Shown: one piece after another, positions 8,121-18,515 of the stretch
How positions within the stretch are numbered: position 1 is the stretch's first letter
Layout of the letters: each line of letters begins with the position of its first letter
Assembly (NCBI GenBank): GCA_022447625.1
Contig: JAKVAX010000003.1
Coordinates: 62,001-126,000, forward strand
Direction of reading: 5' to 3'
From: Flavobacteriales bacterium
Lineage (GTDB): Bacteria; Bacteroidota; Bacteroidia; Flavobacteriales_D; Sanyastnellaceae
Length of the DNA stretch: 64,000 bases
Position numbers and translations under genes: made by a program
The notes under the pieces: generated by a model
What the model was told of the DNA's origin: nothing
Database searches by the model: none
What the model saw: the letters and a program-made list of their open reading frames with translations, nothing else

Positions 8121-10081
8121 TTGATCATGTAAAGTACCTCGCGATTAACTTGGTAGCTGTACTTAGCACGAAGCTCTTCGATCCACTTTTGCTCAAGGCT
8201 ATTCTGGTACTCAGCAGTGATCATACCACGTGCTTCGTTCAGTGCTTTCGGAGTTGGAGCAATGAGTTCGTTGACTTGGATCAATACGATTTGGCCGTTC
8301 ATTTCAACTTCTGCGATTTCGCCTGAAACAAGCTCTGCTTGCGCAAAAAGTTCTTCTTTATCAGAACGCTCCCAAGTACCTTCTTCTAGGCTCAAGTTGA
8401 GTGAAGATGTCTGGTTTAGCTCGTCTTTGATTTCAACAAGTGTTCTTCCGCGCTTTAGCATCTTACGAACTGACTTTGCAATCTTCTTGTCAGCGCAAGT
8501 GAAGATGGTTCCATTCACGCGTTCTTCCCACATGAAGTTCATCTTGTTCGCTTCGTAGAATGCTTCAAGACCAGTCGTATCCTTTACTGCTTTCGACCAC
8601 ACTTTTCGATCCGTCAATTCGAACAGAAGGATACCATCGTGGTATTCGTTCATCAACAAACGGAAGTCGTTGTATTTGCGCTCAAGTTGGCTGTCTTCGT
8701 AGCTCATCAGCTCACGCTCGATGTACTTATTCAACTCGCTGTCTACGATTTCACGTCCGGTCATATCACGACGTCGAATTTTTGCGGTATTCAGGTGCTC
8801 GTAGAAGTCTTTCGCTGTATACATGTTGCCGTCAACAGAGAAGAGCTCTTTGTTGAGCTTTTTCAATTTTTTCACCTTGATCCCATTGCTTCCAACAAAA
8901 GCACTGTCATCATCAGCTGCTTTGTAGATGTCTTTTAGTGACTTCGTGATCGGGTTCACACCGTACTCAGCTTTCAACTTGTTAATGAAGCTCTGCTTTG
9001 TAAGCTCGGCGCGAGAATCGCGGCTTACACGCTTGCGAATATCTGACTCTTGTGAAGCGAAATCAGGCACCCCACGGTATTCTAGTCGCTTAATAATGTG
9101 CCATCCATAGGTAGTCTCTACTGGTTCGCTGATTTGTCCGTCTTCTTTCAATGTGAAAGCGGCATCTTCGAACTCTTCAACCATCTTACCTGTTCCGAAC
9201 CACGGAAGTTCACCGCCATTGCGTGATGTACTTGCATCTTGTGAGAAGCGCATGGCTAGTTCACCGAAATCAGATCCTTCTTGAAGCATCTTGTGAATCT
9301 CGCGTGCTTTGTTCTCTGCTTCTTGTTTTGCTTGAACGTCGTTCTTGTCTTTGTGACGAACCATGATGTGCGCTACGCGAATTTCACCGCGTGCATTACG
9401 CTTGTCGTGCACCTTTAGAATGTGGTACCCATAACGTGTACGCACAGGTCGACTTACCTTCCCGACCTCTGTAGTGTAGGCTGCATTTTCGAATGGGAAT
9501 ACCATTTGGAACGCTGTGAACCAACCAAGGTCACCTTCATTTTCACGAACACTAGGGTCTTCTGAACCACCTTTCGAAGTGGCAACTGTCGCGAAGTCTT
9601 CTCCGCCTTCAATACGCTTGCGCAATTCCATGATGCGGTTGTACGCCTTTAAGGTGTCTTCCGGAGTTGCGTTTTGGTCACACTTAATAAGAATGTGGCT
9701 TGCGTTTACTTCTTGTGATTTGCGCTCAAACGCTTCCTGAACCAATTCATCCAAAAGCTCATTGTCAATCAAGTAAGGACGAGAAAGCTGCTTGCGGTAA
9801 CCTTGAAGCTCGCGTTGGAATGCAGCATTTGTATCCAAACCTTCTTCGACTGCTTCTCTTACTTTCAGCTTGAAATTGATGAAGAGTTCCATGTACTCGT
9901 CTAGTGATGCTTGAGTAATCACAGAGTCACGGTTATTCTTCATAAAGATTGCTTCAAAGTCGGACAGCGTTACTTGTTCGTCCTCAACGGTTAGTACAAT
10001 TTGGTCGCCGTTCTGCGCTAGCGCGGAAAAGCTAAGTAGTAAACTGAATAGGAGAGAAAAAACAATTGTTGATCTAGTCAT
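8117..10081 (-). CDS. Large periplasmic parvulin-type peptidylprolyl isomerase
   Basis: The product is 654 residues with a signal peptide ending SALAQ. Two parvulin domains are recognisable. The first starts at NASHILIKCD (about residue 125) and contains GDLGWFTAFQMVFPFENAAY. The second starts at RVAHIMVRHKD (about 235) and contains GGELPWFGTGKMVEEFEDAA. A long C-terminal region (about 350-654) lacks a domain I can name but resembles PpiD/SurA chaperone segments. It is the first gene of the foldase operon and has its own TAnnTTTG box upstream. Confidence 0.9.
   Translation of the reverse strand: MTRSTIVFSLLFSLLLSFSALAQNGDQIVLTVEDEQVTLSDFEAIFMKNNRDSVITQASLDEYMELFINFKLKVREAVEEGLDTNAAFQRELQGYRKQLSRPYLIDNELLDELVQEAFERKSQEVNASHILIKCDQNATPEDTLKAYNRIMELRKRIEGGEDFATVATSKGGSEDPSVRENEGDLGWFTAFQMVFPFENAAYTTEVGKVSRPVRTRYGYHILKVHDKRNARGEIRVAHIMVRHKDKNDVQAKQEAENKAREIHKMLQEGSDFGELAMRFSQDASTSRNGGELPWFGTGKMVEEFEDAAFTLKEDGQISEPVETTYGWHIIKRLEYRGVPDFASQESDIRKRVSRDSRAELTKQSFINKLKAEYGVNPITKSLKDIYKAADDDSAFVGSNGIKVKKLKKLNKELFSVDGNMYTAKDFYEHLNTAKIRRRDMTGREIVDSELNKYIERELMSYEDSQLERKYNDFRLLMNEYHDGILLFELTDRKVWSKAVKDTTGLEAFYEANKMNFMWEERVNGTIFTCADKKIAKSVRKMLKRGRTLVEIKDELNQTSSLNLSLEEGTWERSDKEELFAQAELVSGEIAEVEMNGQIVLIQVNELIAPTPKALNEARGMITAEYQNSLEQKWIEELRAKYSYQVNREVLYMIK
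10016..10028 (-). repeat. Dispersed 13-base motif TTCCGCGNTAGCG (first of eleven copies)
   Basis: Eleven exact matches to TTCCGCGNTAGCG lie in the window. On the plus strand they are at 14112-14124, 17589-17601, 33676-33688, 35746-35758, 55492-55504 and 56713-56725. On the minus strand they are at 10016-10028, 26296-26308, 29626-29638, 50399-50411 and 56454-56466. The central base is C five times and A, G and T twice each. One-mismatch relatives lie at 27088-27100, 42926-42938 and 50262-50274. Every copy is inside a gene, and all three reading frames are used, so shared protein sequence cannot explain it. Confidence 0.85.
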
Positions 10082-10109
10082 GATCAGAAAGCATTATTTG
10101 GTTGGAGCG

Positions 10110-10117
10110 CAAAAGTA
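10110..10117 (-). promoter_or_regulatory. -7 promoter box for the foldase operon
   Basis: The minus strand reads TACTTTTG, a perfect TAnnTTTG match. It lies between the end of guaB and the ATG at 10081, giving a leader of about 20 bases. A TTAAG about 20 bases further upstream is a weak -33 candidate. Confidence 0.5.
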
Positions 10118-10134
10118 CGGATTCTAAGGTAAGC

Positions 10135-11680
<1,546 letters not shown>

Positions 11681-11684
11681 CTCG

Positions 11685-13802
11685 CTAGTCTTCGGATGCC
11701 TTAAGCAAGACCACGGTTCCTCTTCTTTCGTAGAGTCTGCCGGCACCGTCAGCTACAGTAATGTAGTAGGCGTACATGCCTTCGCGGACGAATTCTCCAC
11801 GGTAGGTACCATCCCATGCTTCATCGATTTGATCGGTTTCGAAGATGAGATTACCCCAACGGCTGTATATCTGCATGCGGTAGTTATCGAAGTCAGCAAA
11901 GGAAATCACTGGACGGAACTCTTTATTGAATCCATCTACGACAAATGCGTTCGGAATCCAGATAACGGGTTCCTGCGTTATGCAGAGCTCATTACTAATC
12001 GACCCTTCGGGTAAGAAAACTCCTCCAGGCATCTCACTAGCAAAGATTTGATAACAGAACTCTCCTTCGGTGTAAAGAAGGTCGCTTACGTCGTCTTCGA
12101 AGAAGTTTACTGAGCCTGGAACAGACCCCAAGATCTCCACCGGACCTCCATCTATCGTGCGCGTGATTTGGTATTGATCAACACCTTCTTGCCAGTCTTC
12201 ATAGTGACTCCAAATAAGCGTATTGACAAGTTGATCTGTATTGGCCAAACCATCTAAGAGAATGGTTTTTCCAATATTGGTTGAGTCAACCACATCATCA
12301 CAGTTGTTCAGTACCTTGATTTTGTATGTGTAGCTTCTTTCTCCTGTGTCAACATCAGTATCAATGAAGGTGATTTGAGGAGAAGCGACAGCGTCTTGGG
12401 AATCGATTTCTTCGAACTCGTTGAAGATTGGATTCAAGCGTTCGAGCACATAAGTGTGCGGCGTTGCAACCGTAGCATCAAGATCAGCGAGCACTTCGAT
12501 TTCATTCGGACCATTCACAGAAGCACGTCCAATTCTCGTTTGATCCGGAGAATCTGGATATGCCAAGGTAGCAGTGCGGTAATTTGAAGCTGCGTTGTTG
12601 AATGGGGCATTGGAGAAGGCGCGAACACGGTAACGGTATGAGCTTCCTAAAGTGGCTCCTTCATGGACGAATGTGTTGTCAGTTCCTGGGAGCGTAGCCA
12701 AAAGCACCGAAGGGTTGAAAACCCCGCTGCCTGGATCTGGTTCTTCGGCAGCGTAAACTTCGTAATAAGCTACGCCCGCATTCCATCCTTGGTAGGCGGT
12801 CCAAACGAGGTTGACTACGTCTGTACAACTTTCCCAAGTGTGTGTGAGGTAGATTGAGCTCACGCAATCAAGGTTCGCAGCACCTGGGTCTGGTTCTCCG
12901 AAGTTGGTCAAACAATCATCAAATGCGGCGATGTTGTACTGCTCTGGTCCGAGATTGGCGTCAGAGTTTGGGTTTACCCAGGTAGTGATATTTGGATCAA
13001 AGATGGTATCCAAAGGCATGGGGTTCAAACCAGGAATACACTCATAGAGGATATACCCACCCACATCAATCACCGGAGGAATGGTCCATGAAATGGAAGC
13101 ATCATTCGTGAGACTGTCAACTGAGACGCTCGTGATAGTTGGCGCCGGAGGGTCAATTTGATCCTGGAAAGTCCCGCCTGAAATGTTGGAGAAGTGATCG
13201 CAAGGACCACCATCGCTGTAGCGAATTTGAAAGTTCAAATCTGCAGTACAGGCAGTTACTTCGTAAGTGTAGCTGTTCGTCAAGCTAGCGGGGAATTCCG
13301 CAATGATGTTCCATTCGCCTACAGGATATTCCATGAAAACGGTAAAGTCTCCAGTAAAAAGGGTAGGATCCAGTGCTTGCGGGTAGTTCCAGTTTAATTC
13401 CACCGTTCCTGGAATAAGACCTGGAACAGCTGAGAGGAAAATGGAACAAAGTGTATCTGAACTGACCGAGGTTTGGTTAGTACCGTCGTTAGATGTAGTC
13501 TGGAGGAAGTAACATGTTTGGGCAATATTGCCATCCACTCCAGGAACAATCATGTTGGTTGTGGCGTAGTTGCCAATCGTCGAAACGAGTGTTTCCGTAT
13601 TCGTGCCTACATCGTAGCTGTAAACAGTGTATGCGGTAAACTCGTTGAGAGGATCATTCGGTTCTGTCCAAGAAAGTGTGACAGAGCCACCTATGCCAAC
13701 AGAAATACAATCAAAGCTCGGAGGGTCAAGCTGCGCTGATAACGCATTGACGCCAAAGCAAAAGATGATGAAGACTCCTATAGATTTGAATATTCTAGGC
13801 AT
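11685..13802 (-). CDS. Secreted fibronectin-III-like protein with gliding/T9SS type B C-terminal domain
   Basis: Starting from the ATG at 13802 (MPRIFKSIGVFIIFCFGVNA), the product has 705 residues and a signal peptide ending LSAQ. Several FnIII-like beta modules follow, recognisable by repeated SWT, LVWTAYQGW and LIWSHYEDW segments. The last 90 residues match the CHU_C gliding-motility-associated domain: WIPNAFVVDGFNKEFRP, YRMQIYSRWGNLIFET, WDGTYRGEFVREGMYAYYI. Proteins with this domain are exported by T9SS. Its likely role is adhesion or surface display, with no specific ligand visible. The longer start at 13853 lies upstream of the -7 box, so I prefer 13802. Confidence 0.86.
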   Translation of the reverse strand: MPRIFKSIGVFIIFCFGVNALSAQLDPPSFDCISVGIGGSVTLSWTEPNDPLNEFTAYTVYSYDVGTNTETLVSTIGNYATTNMIVPGVDGNIAQTCYFLQTTSNDGTNQTSVSSDTLCSIFLSAVPGLIPGTVELNWNYPQALDPTLFTGDFTVFMEYPVGEWNIIAEFPASLTNSYTYEVTACTADLNFQIRYSDGGPCDHFSNISGGTFQDQIDPPAPTITSVSVDSLTNDASISWTIPPVIDVGGYILYECIPGLNPMPLDTIFDPNITTWVNPNSDANLGPEQYNIAAFDDCLTNFGEPDPGAANLDCVSSIYLTHTWESCTDVVNLVWTAYQGWNAGVAYYEVYAAEEPDPGSGVFNPSVLLATLPGTDNTFVHEGATLGSSYRYRVRAFSNAPFNNAASNYRTATLAYPDSPDQTRIGRASVNGPNEIEVLADLDATVATPHTYVLERLNPIFNEFEEIDSQDAVASPQITFIDTDVDTGERSYTYKIKVLNNCDDVVDSTNIGKTILLDGLANTDQLVNTLIWSHYEDWQEGVDQYQITRTIDGGPVEILGSVPGSVNFFEDDVSDLLYTEGEFCYQIFASEMPGGVFLPEGSISNELCITQEPVIWIPNAFVVDGFNKEFRPVISFADFDNYRMQIYSRWGNLIFETDQIDEAWDGTYRGEFVREGMYAYYITVADGAGRLYERRGTVVLLKASED

Positions 13803-13806
13803 AAAC

Positions 13807-13826
13807 AAGTGCAAAATTAGGCACTT
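13807..13826 (-). promoter_or_regulatory. -7 box inside a short inverted repeat, upstream of the FnIII/CHU_C gene
   Basis: The minus strand reads TAATTTTG (13812-13819), a perfect TAnnTTTG, 9 bases from the ATG at 13802. It is framed by AAGTGC (13807-13812) and GCACTT (13821-13826), a perfect 6-base inverted repeat. The repeat could be an operator covering the -7 element or chance. Confidence 0.45.
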
Positions 13827-13838
13827 CTGTAAGCATAA

Positions 13839-13858
13839 CGCATGGAATCGCATGGAAT
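13839..13858. repeat. Tandem 10-base direct repeat upstream of the CHU_C gene
   Basis: CGCATGGAAT occurs twice back to back (13839-13848 and 13849-13858). The repeats lie about 20-40 bases upstream of the -7 box of the minus-strand gene, where a regulator could bind on one helical face. Confidence 0.4.
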
Positions 13859-13910
13859 TTTACGAACGTCCCTGCTAGTACATAGACTTAGTCCCAATGT
13901 TAATGGTTGC

Positions 13911-14864
13911 CTAGGCGAGTTGGAAGCGTGCTCCTAGGCCTTGTGGGTTCATCCGTTGGTAATCAGAAATAATCTCCTTGACGATATCTTCAACGCTCAT
14001 GATTTTATCGATTCGAGACGAAACTTGGCCAATCTCGAGTTCCCCTTCCTCAAGGTCACCTTCGAACATGCCTTTCTTTGCTCGGCCTCTTCCAAGAAGC
14101 TCTTTGAGCGTTTCCGCGCTAGCGTCATTGGCATAAGCCTCACGAACAGCATACAGAAAACCACCTTCAAGAAGGCGCACCGGAGTTAACTCTTTCAAGG
14201 TCAGCTCTGTTTGTCCTTCATTAGCCTGAACAACACTGGATTTGAAATTGTCGTGCGCGGAAGATTCTTTTGAAGCTACGAAACGACTGCCAATTTGAAC
14301 GCCGTCAGCGCCCAGAACCATGGCGGCAATCATACTGCGCGCATCGGCAATACCTCCAGCTGCGGCCAACGGAATTTCGATGGCATCAGCCACTTCGGGA
14401 ATCAAGCACATCGTTGTTGTCTCCTCTCTGCCGTTGTGCCCGCCCGCCTCAAAACCTTCGGCAACAATGAAGTCAACACCAGCATCCTGGGCCTTGAGGG
14501 CGAATTTTTTTGATGAAACGACATGTCCTACGATTACCCCTTTAGATTTGAGTTCTGAGGTCCACTTTCTGGGATTACCCGCACTGGTAATCACCACTGG
14601 AACTTCCTGCTCAAGAATGGTCTTGATGTGTTCTTCAATCTGTGGGTAAAGGAGCGGTAAATTCACCGCAAAGTTGGTTTCTCTAGCCGCCTTGCATTTG
14701 GAAATATGACTTCGTAAAACCTCTGGATACATTGATCCAGCGCCAATTGTGCCAAGAATGCCAGCTTTGGAAGATGCGGCGGCTAGTTCCCACCCACTAC
14801 ACCAAACCATTCCTGCTTGAATGATGGGGTGTTTGATGTTCAGAAGCTGACTTAGTCTATTCAT
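13911..14864 (-). CDS. Nitronate monooxygenase / FabK-like FMN-dependent oxidoreductase
   Basis: This is a 317-residue TIM-barrel flavoprotein. The motifs HPIIQAGMVWCSG, VAEGFEAGGHNG and AAAGGIADARSM, and the phosphate-binding GADGVQIGSRF, are those of the nitronate monooxygenase / 2-nitropropane dioxygenase family, which also includes enoyl-ACP reductase FabK. Sequence alone does not decide between the activities. It stands alone on the minus strand, divergent from the outer-membrane protein gene at 15041. Confidence 0.88.
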   Translation of the reverse strand: MNRLSQLLNIKHPIIQAGMVWCSGWELAAASSKAGILGTIGAGSMYPEVLRSHISKCKAARETNFAVNLPLLYPQIEEHIKTILEQEVPVVITSAGNPRKWTSELKSKGVIVGHVVSSKKFALKAQDAGVDFIVAEGFEAGGHNGREETTTMCLIPEVADAIEIPLAAAGGIADARSMIAAMVLGADGVQIGSRFVASKESSAHDNFKSSVVQANEGQTELTLKELTPVRLLEGGFLYAVREAYANDASAETLKELLGRGRAKKGMFEGDLEEGELEIGQVSSRIDKIMSVEDIVKEIISDYQRMNPQGLGARFQLA

Positions 14865-14980
14865 AAGAAGCGAATTTTGGCATGAAGAAGAGGAAACAAA
14901 TGTGGGAAACTTTCGTAACCCATGTCAGACGAATTCGGCACGAAGTAATTACTAAAGGCAAAAAGAATTCGATGAATGAT

Positions 14981-15010
14981 TTTGAAACCGATTCCAAAGG
15001 GCTATTTTTG
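14981..15010 (+). promoter_or_regulatory. Promoter of the DUF6089-like gene
   Basis: TTTG at 14981-14984 and TATTTTTG at 15003-15010 are separated by 18 bases. This matches the Bacteroidota -33/-7 layout almost perfectly. It implies a leader of about 25 bases before the ATG at 15041 and argues against upstream in-frame starts. Confidence 0.68.
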
Positions 15011-15040
15011 TTCTTTACAAAGTCTATTAATCATTTGGTA

Positions 15041-15991
15041 ATGAAGCGACTGCTATACTTATTGTTGCTAACAACCTTGACCCTCAGCGCCGACGCCCAG
15101 TACAAGTTGGAGTACGGACTCATGGTTGGTGGCGCAAATTACCTTGGAGATATCGGAGGGAAGGAGCAAACCAGACGTGATTTCGTTTGGGATATGCACT
15201 TGAACCAAACCAACATCGCTATTGGTGCTTATACACGTTACAAGATTTCGAAGCGTCTAGCGGTTTTTGGTGCTTTCAACTACTTGCAGATTAATGATGC
15301 CGATAGTGAGTCTACCAACCCAGCTCGACGCGCTCGTAACCTGAATTTCCGTAACCGCATGCTTGAGCTTCAAGCTCGTGCAGAGTTGACAATCTTCTAC
15401 GATAATGACGTTGGTGGTAAAGGATACTACAACCCTGATTTCCGTCTGTACATCTTTGGAGGTTTTGCCGGATACCGCAGTAACCCACAGGGTCAGATCC
15501 TATTTGATCCGAATGATCAATTTGACGATGTTTGGTACAACCTACGTGACTTCCAAACAGAAGGAGAGGAGTACGGTCAGTTCGGATGGGCAATCCCTGC
15601 AGGTCTAGGACTTTATTTCACGTTCGACAAGACATGGCGAATAGGTTGGGAGTTGAGCTGGAGAACAACTGGTTCAGATTACCTTGATGACATTTCAACG
15701 ACATACGTTGATCCTGCATCTTTGCCATCTGACGAGGCACGTGCCTTTGCTAGCCAGGCAAACCAGCAGTTGATTCTTGATATTGACGATCCAGACGCTG
15801 GTTCTGTAAATGACCACCAATACCAAGAAGGATTCAGCACAAAGCGTGGTGACCCGACGAACAACGATAGCTACTTGACGACGCAGTTCACTGTTGGACG
15901 CGTTATCCGCGGACGAAGCCAATTCTACCGTAAGAAGTATAGCTGGCTGCGTAACCGCACAGGTTCAAGAAAATCACGTGCGAAGTTCTAA
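15041..15991 (+). CDS. DUF6089-like outer-membrane beta-barrel protein
   Basis: The product from the ATG at 15041 has 316 residues with the signal peptide MKRLLYLLLLTTLTLSADAQ. The mature protein begins YKLEYGLMVGGANYLGDIGG, typical of the DUF6089 family of Bacteroidota outer-membrane proteins. Alternating aromatic and polar beta strands (FRLYIFGGFAGYRSNPQGQ, WRIGWELSWRTTGSDYLDD) fit a barrel. It ends in a basic tail (SRKSRAKF). A strong promoter precedes it and a hairpin terminator follows, so it is monocistronic. Its function is unknown. Confidence 0.85.
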   Translation: MKRLLYLLLLTTLTLSADAQYKLEYGLMVGGANYLGDIGGKEQTRRDFVWDMHLNQTNIAIGAYTRYKISKRLAVFGAFNYLQINDADSESTNPARRARNLNFRNRMLELQARAELTIFYDNDVGGKGYYNPDFRLYIFGGFAGYRSNPQGQILFDPNDQFDDVWYNLRDFQTEGEEYGQFGWAIPAGLGLYFTFDKTWRIGWELSWRTTGSDYLDDISTTYVDPASLPSDEARAFASQANQQLILDIDDPDAGSVNDHQYQEGFSTKRGDPTNNDSYLTTQFTVGRVIRGRSQFYRKKYSWLRNRTGSRKSRAKF

Positions 15992-16014
15992 GAACAATGC
16001 ACAATAGAATACTG

Positions 16015-16046
16015 AAAGCGCTTTCCGAATGGAAGGCGCTTTTTTA
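16015..16046 (+). terminator. Rho-independent-type terminator after the DUF6089-like gene
   Basis: AAGCGCTTTCC (16016-16026) pairs with GGAAGGCGCTT (16031-16041) around a GAAT loop, with one G-T wobble, followed by a run of T. It ends within the stop codon of the convergent glycosyltransferase gene (16044-16046), so it separates the two transcription units. Confidence 0.8.
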
Positions 16047-16799
16047 TACTCCTTTTTTAATGAATTGAGAAAGCTTAGATAGCGGCTTTCTAATCAACGT
16101 GAAGGCTCCAGGGGTTAAACCGTTCATCTTCCATGCGAGACGGTCTTCCTTGTTTGCTCTGATGCGATTTTTGAGGGTAACGTTACTTTCTCCACCTTCA
16201 CGCATGCGTGTGATGACGCGTGGTAAGTAGGTAACCGAAATCTCGTTCTTGTGAATGAAGCGCAACATCAGTTCGTAATCAGCAGCAGAGCGCAGCTCCA
16301 AAGAGTAGATTCCGAATTGATCGTAGCACGTCTTCTTCACGAAGAAGGTAGGATGCGGTGGCATCCATCCTTTACGGAATAGACCGGGCTTATATTCGCC
16401 TGCCTTCCAGTATCTGATGACCTTATCAGTTTGATCACGGTTGACATAGGTAAGGTCTGCGTAGAGGCCGTCACTTCCTGTTTCTTTGAGTTTGGCTGCA
16501 ACCTCAGAGATTACCTTTTCATCAGCATAGAAGTCATCGCTATTCAGGATGCCAATGACATCTCCTGTAGCCAAATTAACTCCTTTATTCATGGCGTCAT
16601 AGATCCCTTTGTCTGGTTCACTTATCACTTTGGTAATCCCATCGCGGTGACGTTCTACGATCTTCATGGTGTCGTCTTTCGACGCACCGTCAACTACAAT
16701 GTATTCGATGTCAGGGTAGTCTTGAGCAATGACTGATTTGATCGTATCTTCGATCGTTTCAGCGCTGTTCCATGCAATAGTGATGATCGATACTTTCAT
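16044..16799 (-). CDS. Glycosyltransferase family 2 (last gene of the polysaccharide locus)
   Basis: This 251-residue GT-A fold enzyme should transfer a sugar from a nucleotide donor to a lipid-linked intermediate at the cytoplasmic membrane face. The start VSIITIAWNSAETIEDTIKS, the donor-binding VVDGASKDDT and the metal-binding LNSDD motif are visible. GIYDAMNKG is typical of the WcaA/WcaE-like subgroup. It overlaps the acetyltransferase gene by 4 bases (ATGA). Confidence 0.9.
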   Translation of the reverse strand: MKVSIITIAWNSAETIEDTIKSVIAQDYPDIEYIVVDGASKDDTMKIVERHRDGITKVISEPDKGIYDAMNKGVNLATGDVIGILNSDDFYADEKVISEVAAKLKETGSDGLYADLTYVNRDQTDKVIRYWKAGEYKPGLFRKGWMPPHPTFFVKKTCYDQFGIYSLELRSAADYELMLRFIHKNEISVTYLPRVITRMREGGESNVTLKNRIRANKEDRLAWKMNGLTPGAFTLIRKPLSKLSQFIKKGV

Positions 16800-17356
16800 G
16801 TGTTGATCTCTCTGTTACGTACGAATTGAGCAGGGTTGCCTTGATAAATCTTATATGCTTCAAGATCATGAGTGGCTACAGAATTAACAGCTAGTATCGA
16901 GTGAGACCCACAAGTCACTCCCGGACAGACAACAGAATGTGCACCAATCCATGCACCGTCTTCTATGGTGATGTCTCCGACCATCAAGTCGAAGGCAGCC
17001 TTTTTGTAGTTGTGGTTTCCGCAAAGGAGCATTGACCCTTGTGAGAGGCATGCATTGGCGCCAATCTTTACCACACCAAGGTTGTCAATCCATACCTTTT
17101 CCCCAATCCAAGTATGGTCACCAATCGTGAGCTTCCATGGGTACTTGATGTTGACGACAGGTTTAATCACTACTCCTGCGCCCACCTTTGCTCCGAACAG
17201 CCGCAGTAAAGCGACTTTTAATCCCGAAATCGGCATTAGTGGATTGATGAAGAATAAGACATTGACGATGTACCAAAGCGCTCGCTTTATTGCTGAGCCT
17301 GGCTGGTACCAATCATTGTTGAATTGACTGAGGTCTGTTTTACCCTGCATGTTCAA
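16796..17356 (-). CDS. WcaF-like hexapeptide-repeat O-acetyltransferase
   Basis: This 186-residue left-handed beta-helix protein resembles colanic-acid acetyltransferase WcaF and should acetylate a sugar of the polymer or its precursor. Hexapeptide repeats run through VGAGVVIKPVVNIKYPWKLT, IGDHTWIGEKVWI and IEDGAWIGAHSVVCPGVTCG. The catalytic-type His is probably in LCGNHNYKKAAFD. It overlaps both neighbouring genes, indicating translational coupling. Confidence 0.85.
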   Translation of the reverse strand: MNMQGKTDLSQFNNDWYQPGSAIKRALWYIVNVLFFINPLMPISGLKVALLRLFGAKVGAGVVIKPVVNIKYPWKLTIGDHTWIGEKVWIDNLGVVKIGANACLSQGSMLLCGNHNYKKAAFDLMVGDITIEDGAWIGAHSVVCPGVTCGSHSILAVNSVATHDLEAYKIYQGNPAQFVRNREINT

Positions 17357-18515
17357 ATAGTCTCTTATTGGCTGTGATCGCTGTTTCGTCGTTCGCTACG
17401 GAACTTCCAAGTGTATATGCTCCTTCGGTCCATTGAAGGTAAGTTTCGTGATCCATGTTCAAGCACTCAGTCAATGTTGTTTTCCACGGCTCGTCCTTCA
17501 ATGGCACTGCCCAGCCTGCTTTTACATTTACCAAGTTTTGCCAAGGAGTCATATCGCTAATAATCACAGGAACTCCGGAAAGTAGCGCTTCCGCGATAGC
17601 GTGACCAAAGTTCTCGCCCAAGGTAGGGAGGTAGAAGAAATGTTGGTCGTTGAATTTTTCCGGTATTAATGAAGGTGGAATCTCACCTTTGAAATCAATG
17701 GTAATAGTCTTCAAGGTAGCGGCTGCCTTTCTACATGCCTGTAAATAAGCTTCGTCTTGCATGGTGCCATACACATCCCAGCGTATGGTTTGTCCATCAA
17801 AGCTGGCGAGGTATTCAATGCCGCCGAGAATATTCTTTTCCTCGCTTACCCTTGCTACCGTAATGAGTTTCATTTCGCCGGCAGTCTTCTGAGGTATGGA
17901 TTCTCTTTTTTGCGCTGAACGCGGAAGATTGGGAGCGACCTTGACTTCAACCTTCTTCCCAAAGTGTTGATGTACTTCAGCTGCCTCAACGTCATTCGTA
18001 GCATGCCAGCGAATGCCCTTGAACCACCCTAGCATTTTAGATGTAGCTAGGAACACTTTCTTCTTTCGAGCCTTCACCGAAAGCGCACCCGGCTTCAACA
18101 TGCCACGTGGAGCTAGAATTACCTTCGGTGCGCCTTTTATCTTTTGAATGGTTCGAACTGGTGTCAAAGCATACTTCGGACTAAACAAGCTGTTGACATA
18201 CACCGAGTCATAGTTGTCTTCGGCGATGATGGTGCGAATGTCGTCCGCTGATGGGCCTTCTGTGTCGAAATACTTCACACGAATACGGTCGTTGCGAATA
18301 ACCCAAGTATTCGTTGGAAGATCGTAAGGTGTGTCAGAGTGATGGTCGTAGATGGAAGTGATGATTGAAAAGCGATAAGGTAGTCGCTCAACGAGGTTGG
18401 CAATTGATTGAATCGGACCTCCAGCCTTATATCCGGGAAGGAACCAATCAATGAAAATCAATATGTGTTTTTGATCACTCAATTCCGTGCTCTTGTAGCC
18501 AGTTTTCAAGTACAA
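17340..18515 (-). CDS. Glycosyltransferase family 4
   Basis: This GT-B enzyme of 391 residues carries the N-terminal motif WFLPGYKAGGPIQSIANLVE and a C-terminal donor-binding region with LGENFGHAIAEALLSGVPVI (E-x7-E pattern). The annotated ATG lies 41 bases inside the upstream asnB gene. A TTG at 18482 would shorten the overlap to 8 bases and remove eleven residues that align poorly with the family start, so the true start is uncertain. It contains one copy of the TTCCGCGNTAGCG motif. Confidence 0.87.
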   Translation of the reverse strand: MYLKTGYKSTELSDQKHILIFIDWFLPGYKAGGPIQSIANLVERLPYRFSIITSIYDHHSDTPYDLPTNTWVIRNDRIRVKYFDTEGPSADDIRTIIAEDNYDSVYVNSLFSPKYALTPVRTIQKIKGAPKVILAPRGMLKPGALSVKARKKKVFLATSKMLGWFKGIRWHATNDVEAAEVHQHFGKKVEVKVAPNLPRSAQKRESIPQKTAGEMKLITVARVSEEKNILGGIEYLASFDGQTIRWDVYGTMQDEAYLQACRKAAATLKTITIDFKGEIPPSLIPEKFNDQHFFYLPTLGENFGHAIAEALLSGVPVIISDMTPWQNLVNVKAGWAVPLKDEPWKTTLTECLNMDHETYLQWTEGAYTLGSSVANDETAITANKRLFEHAG

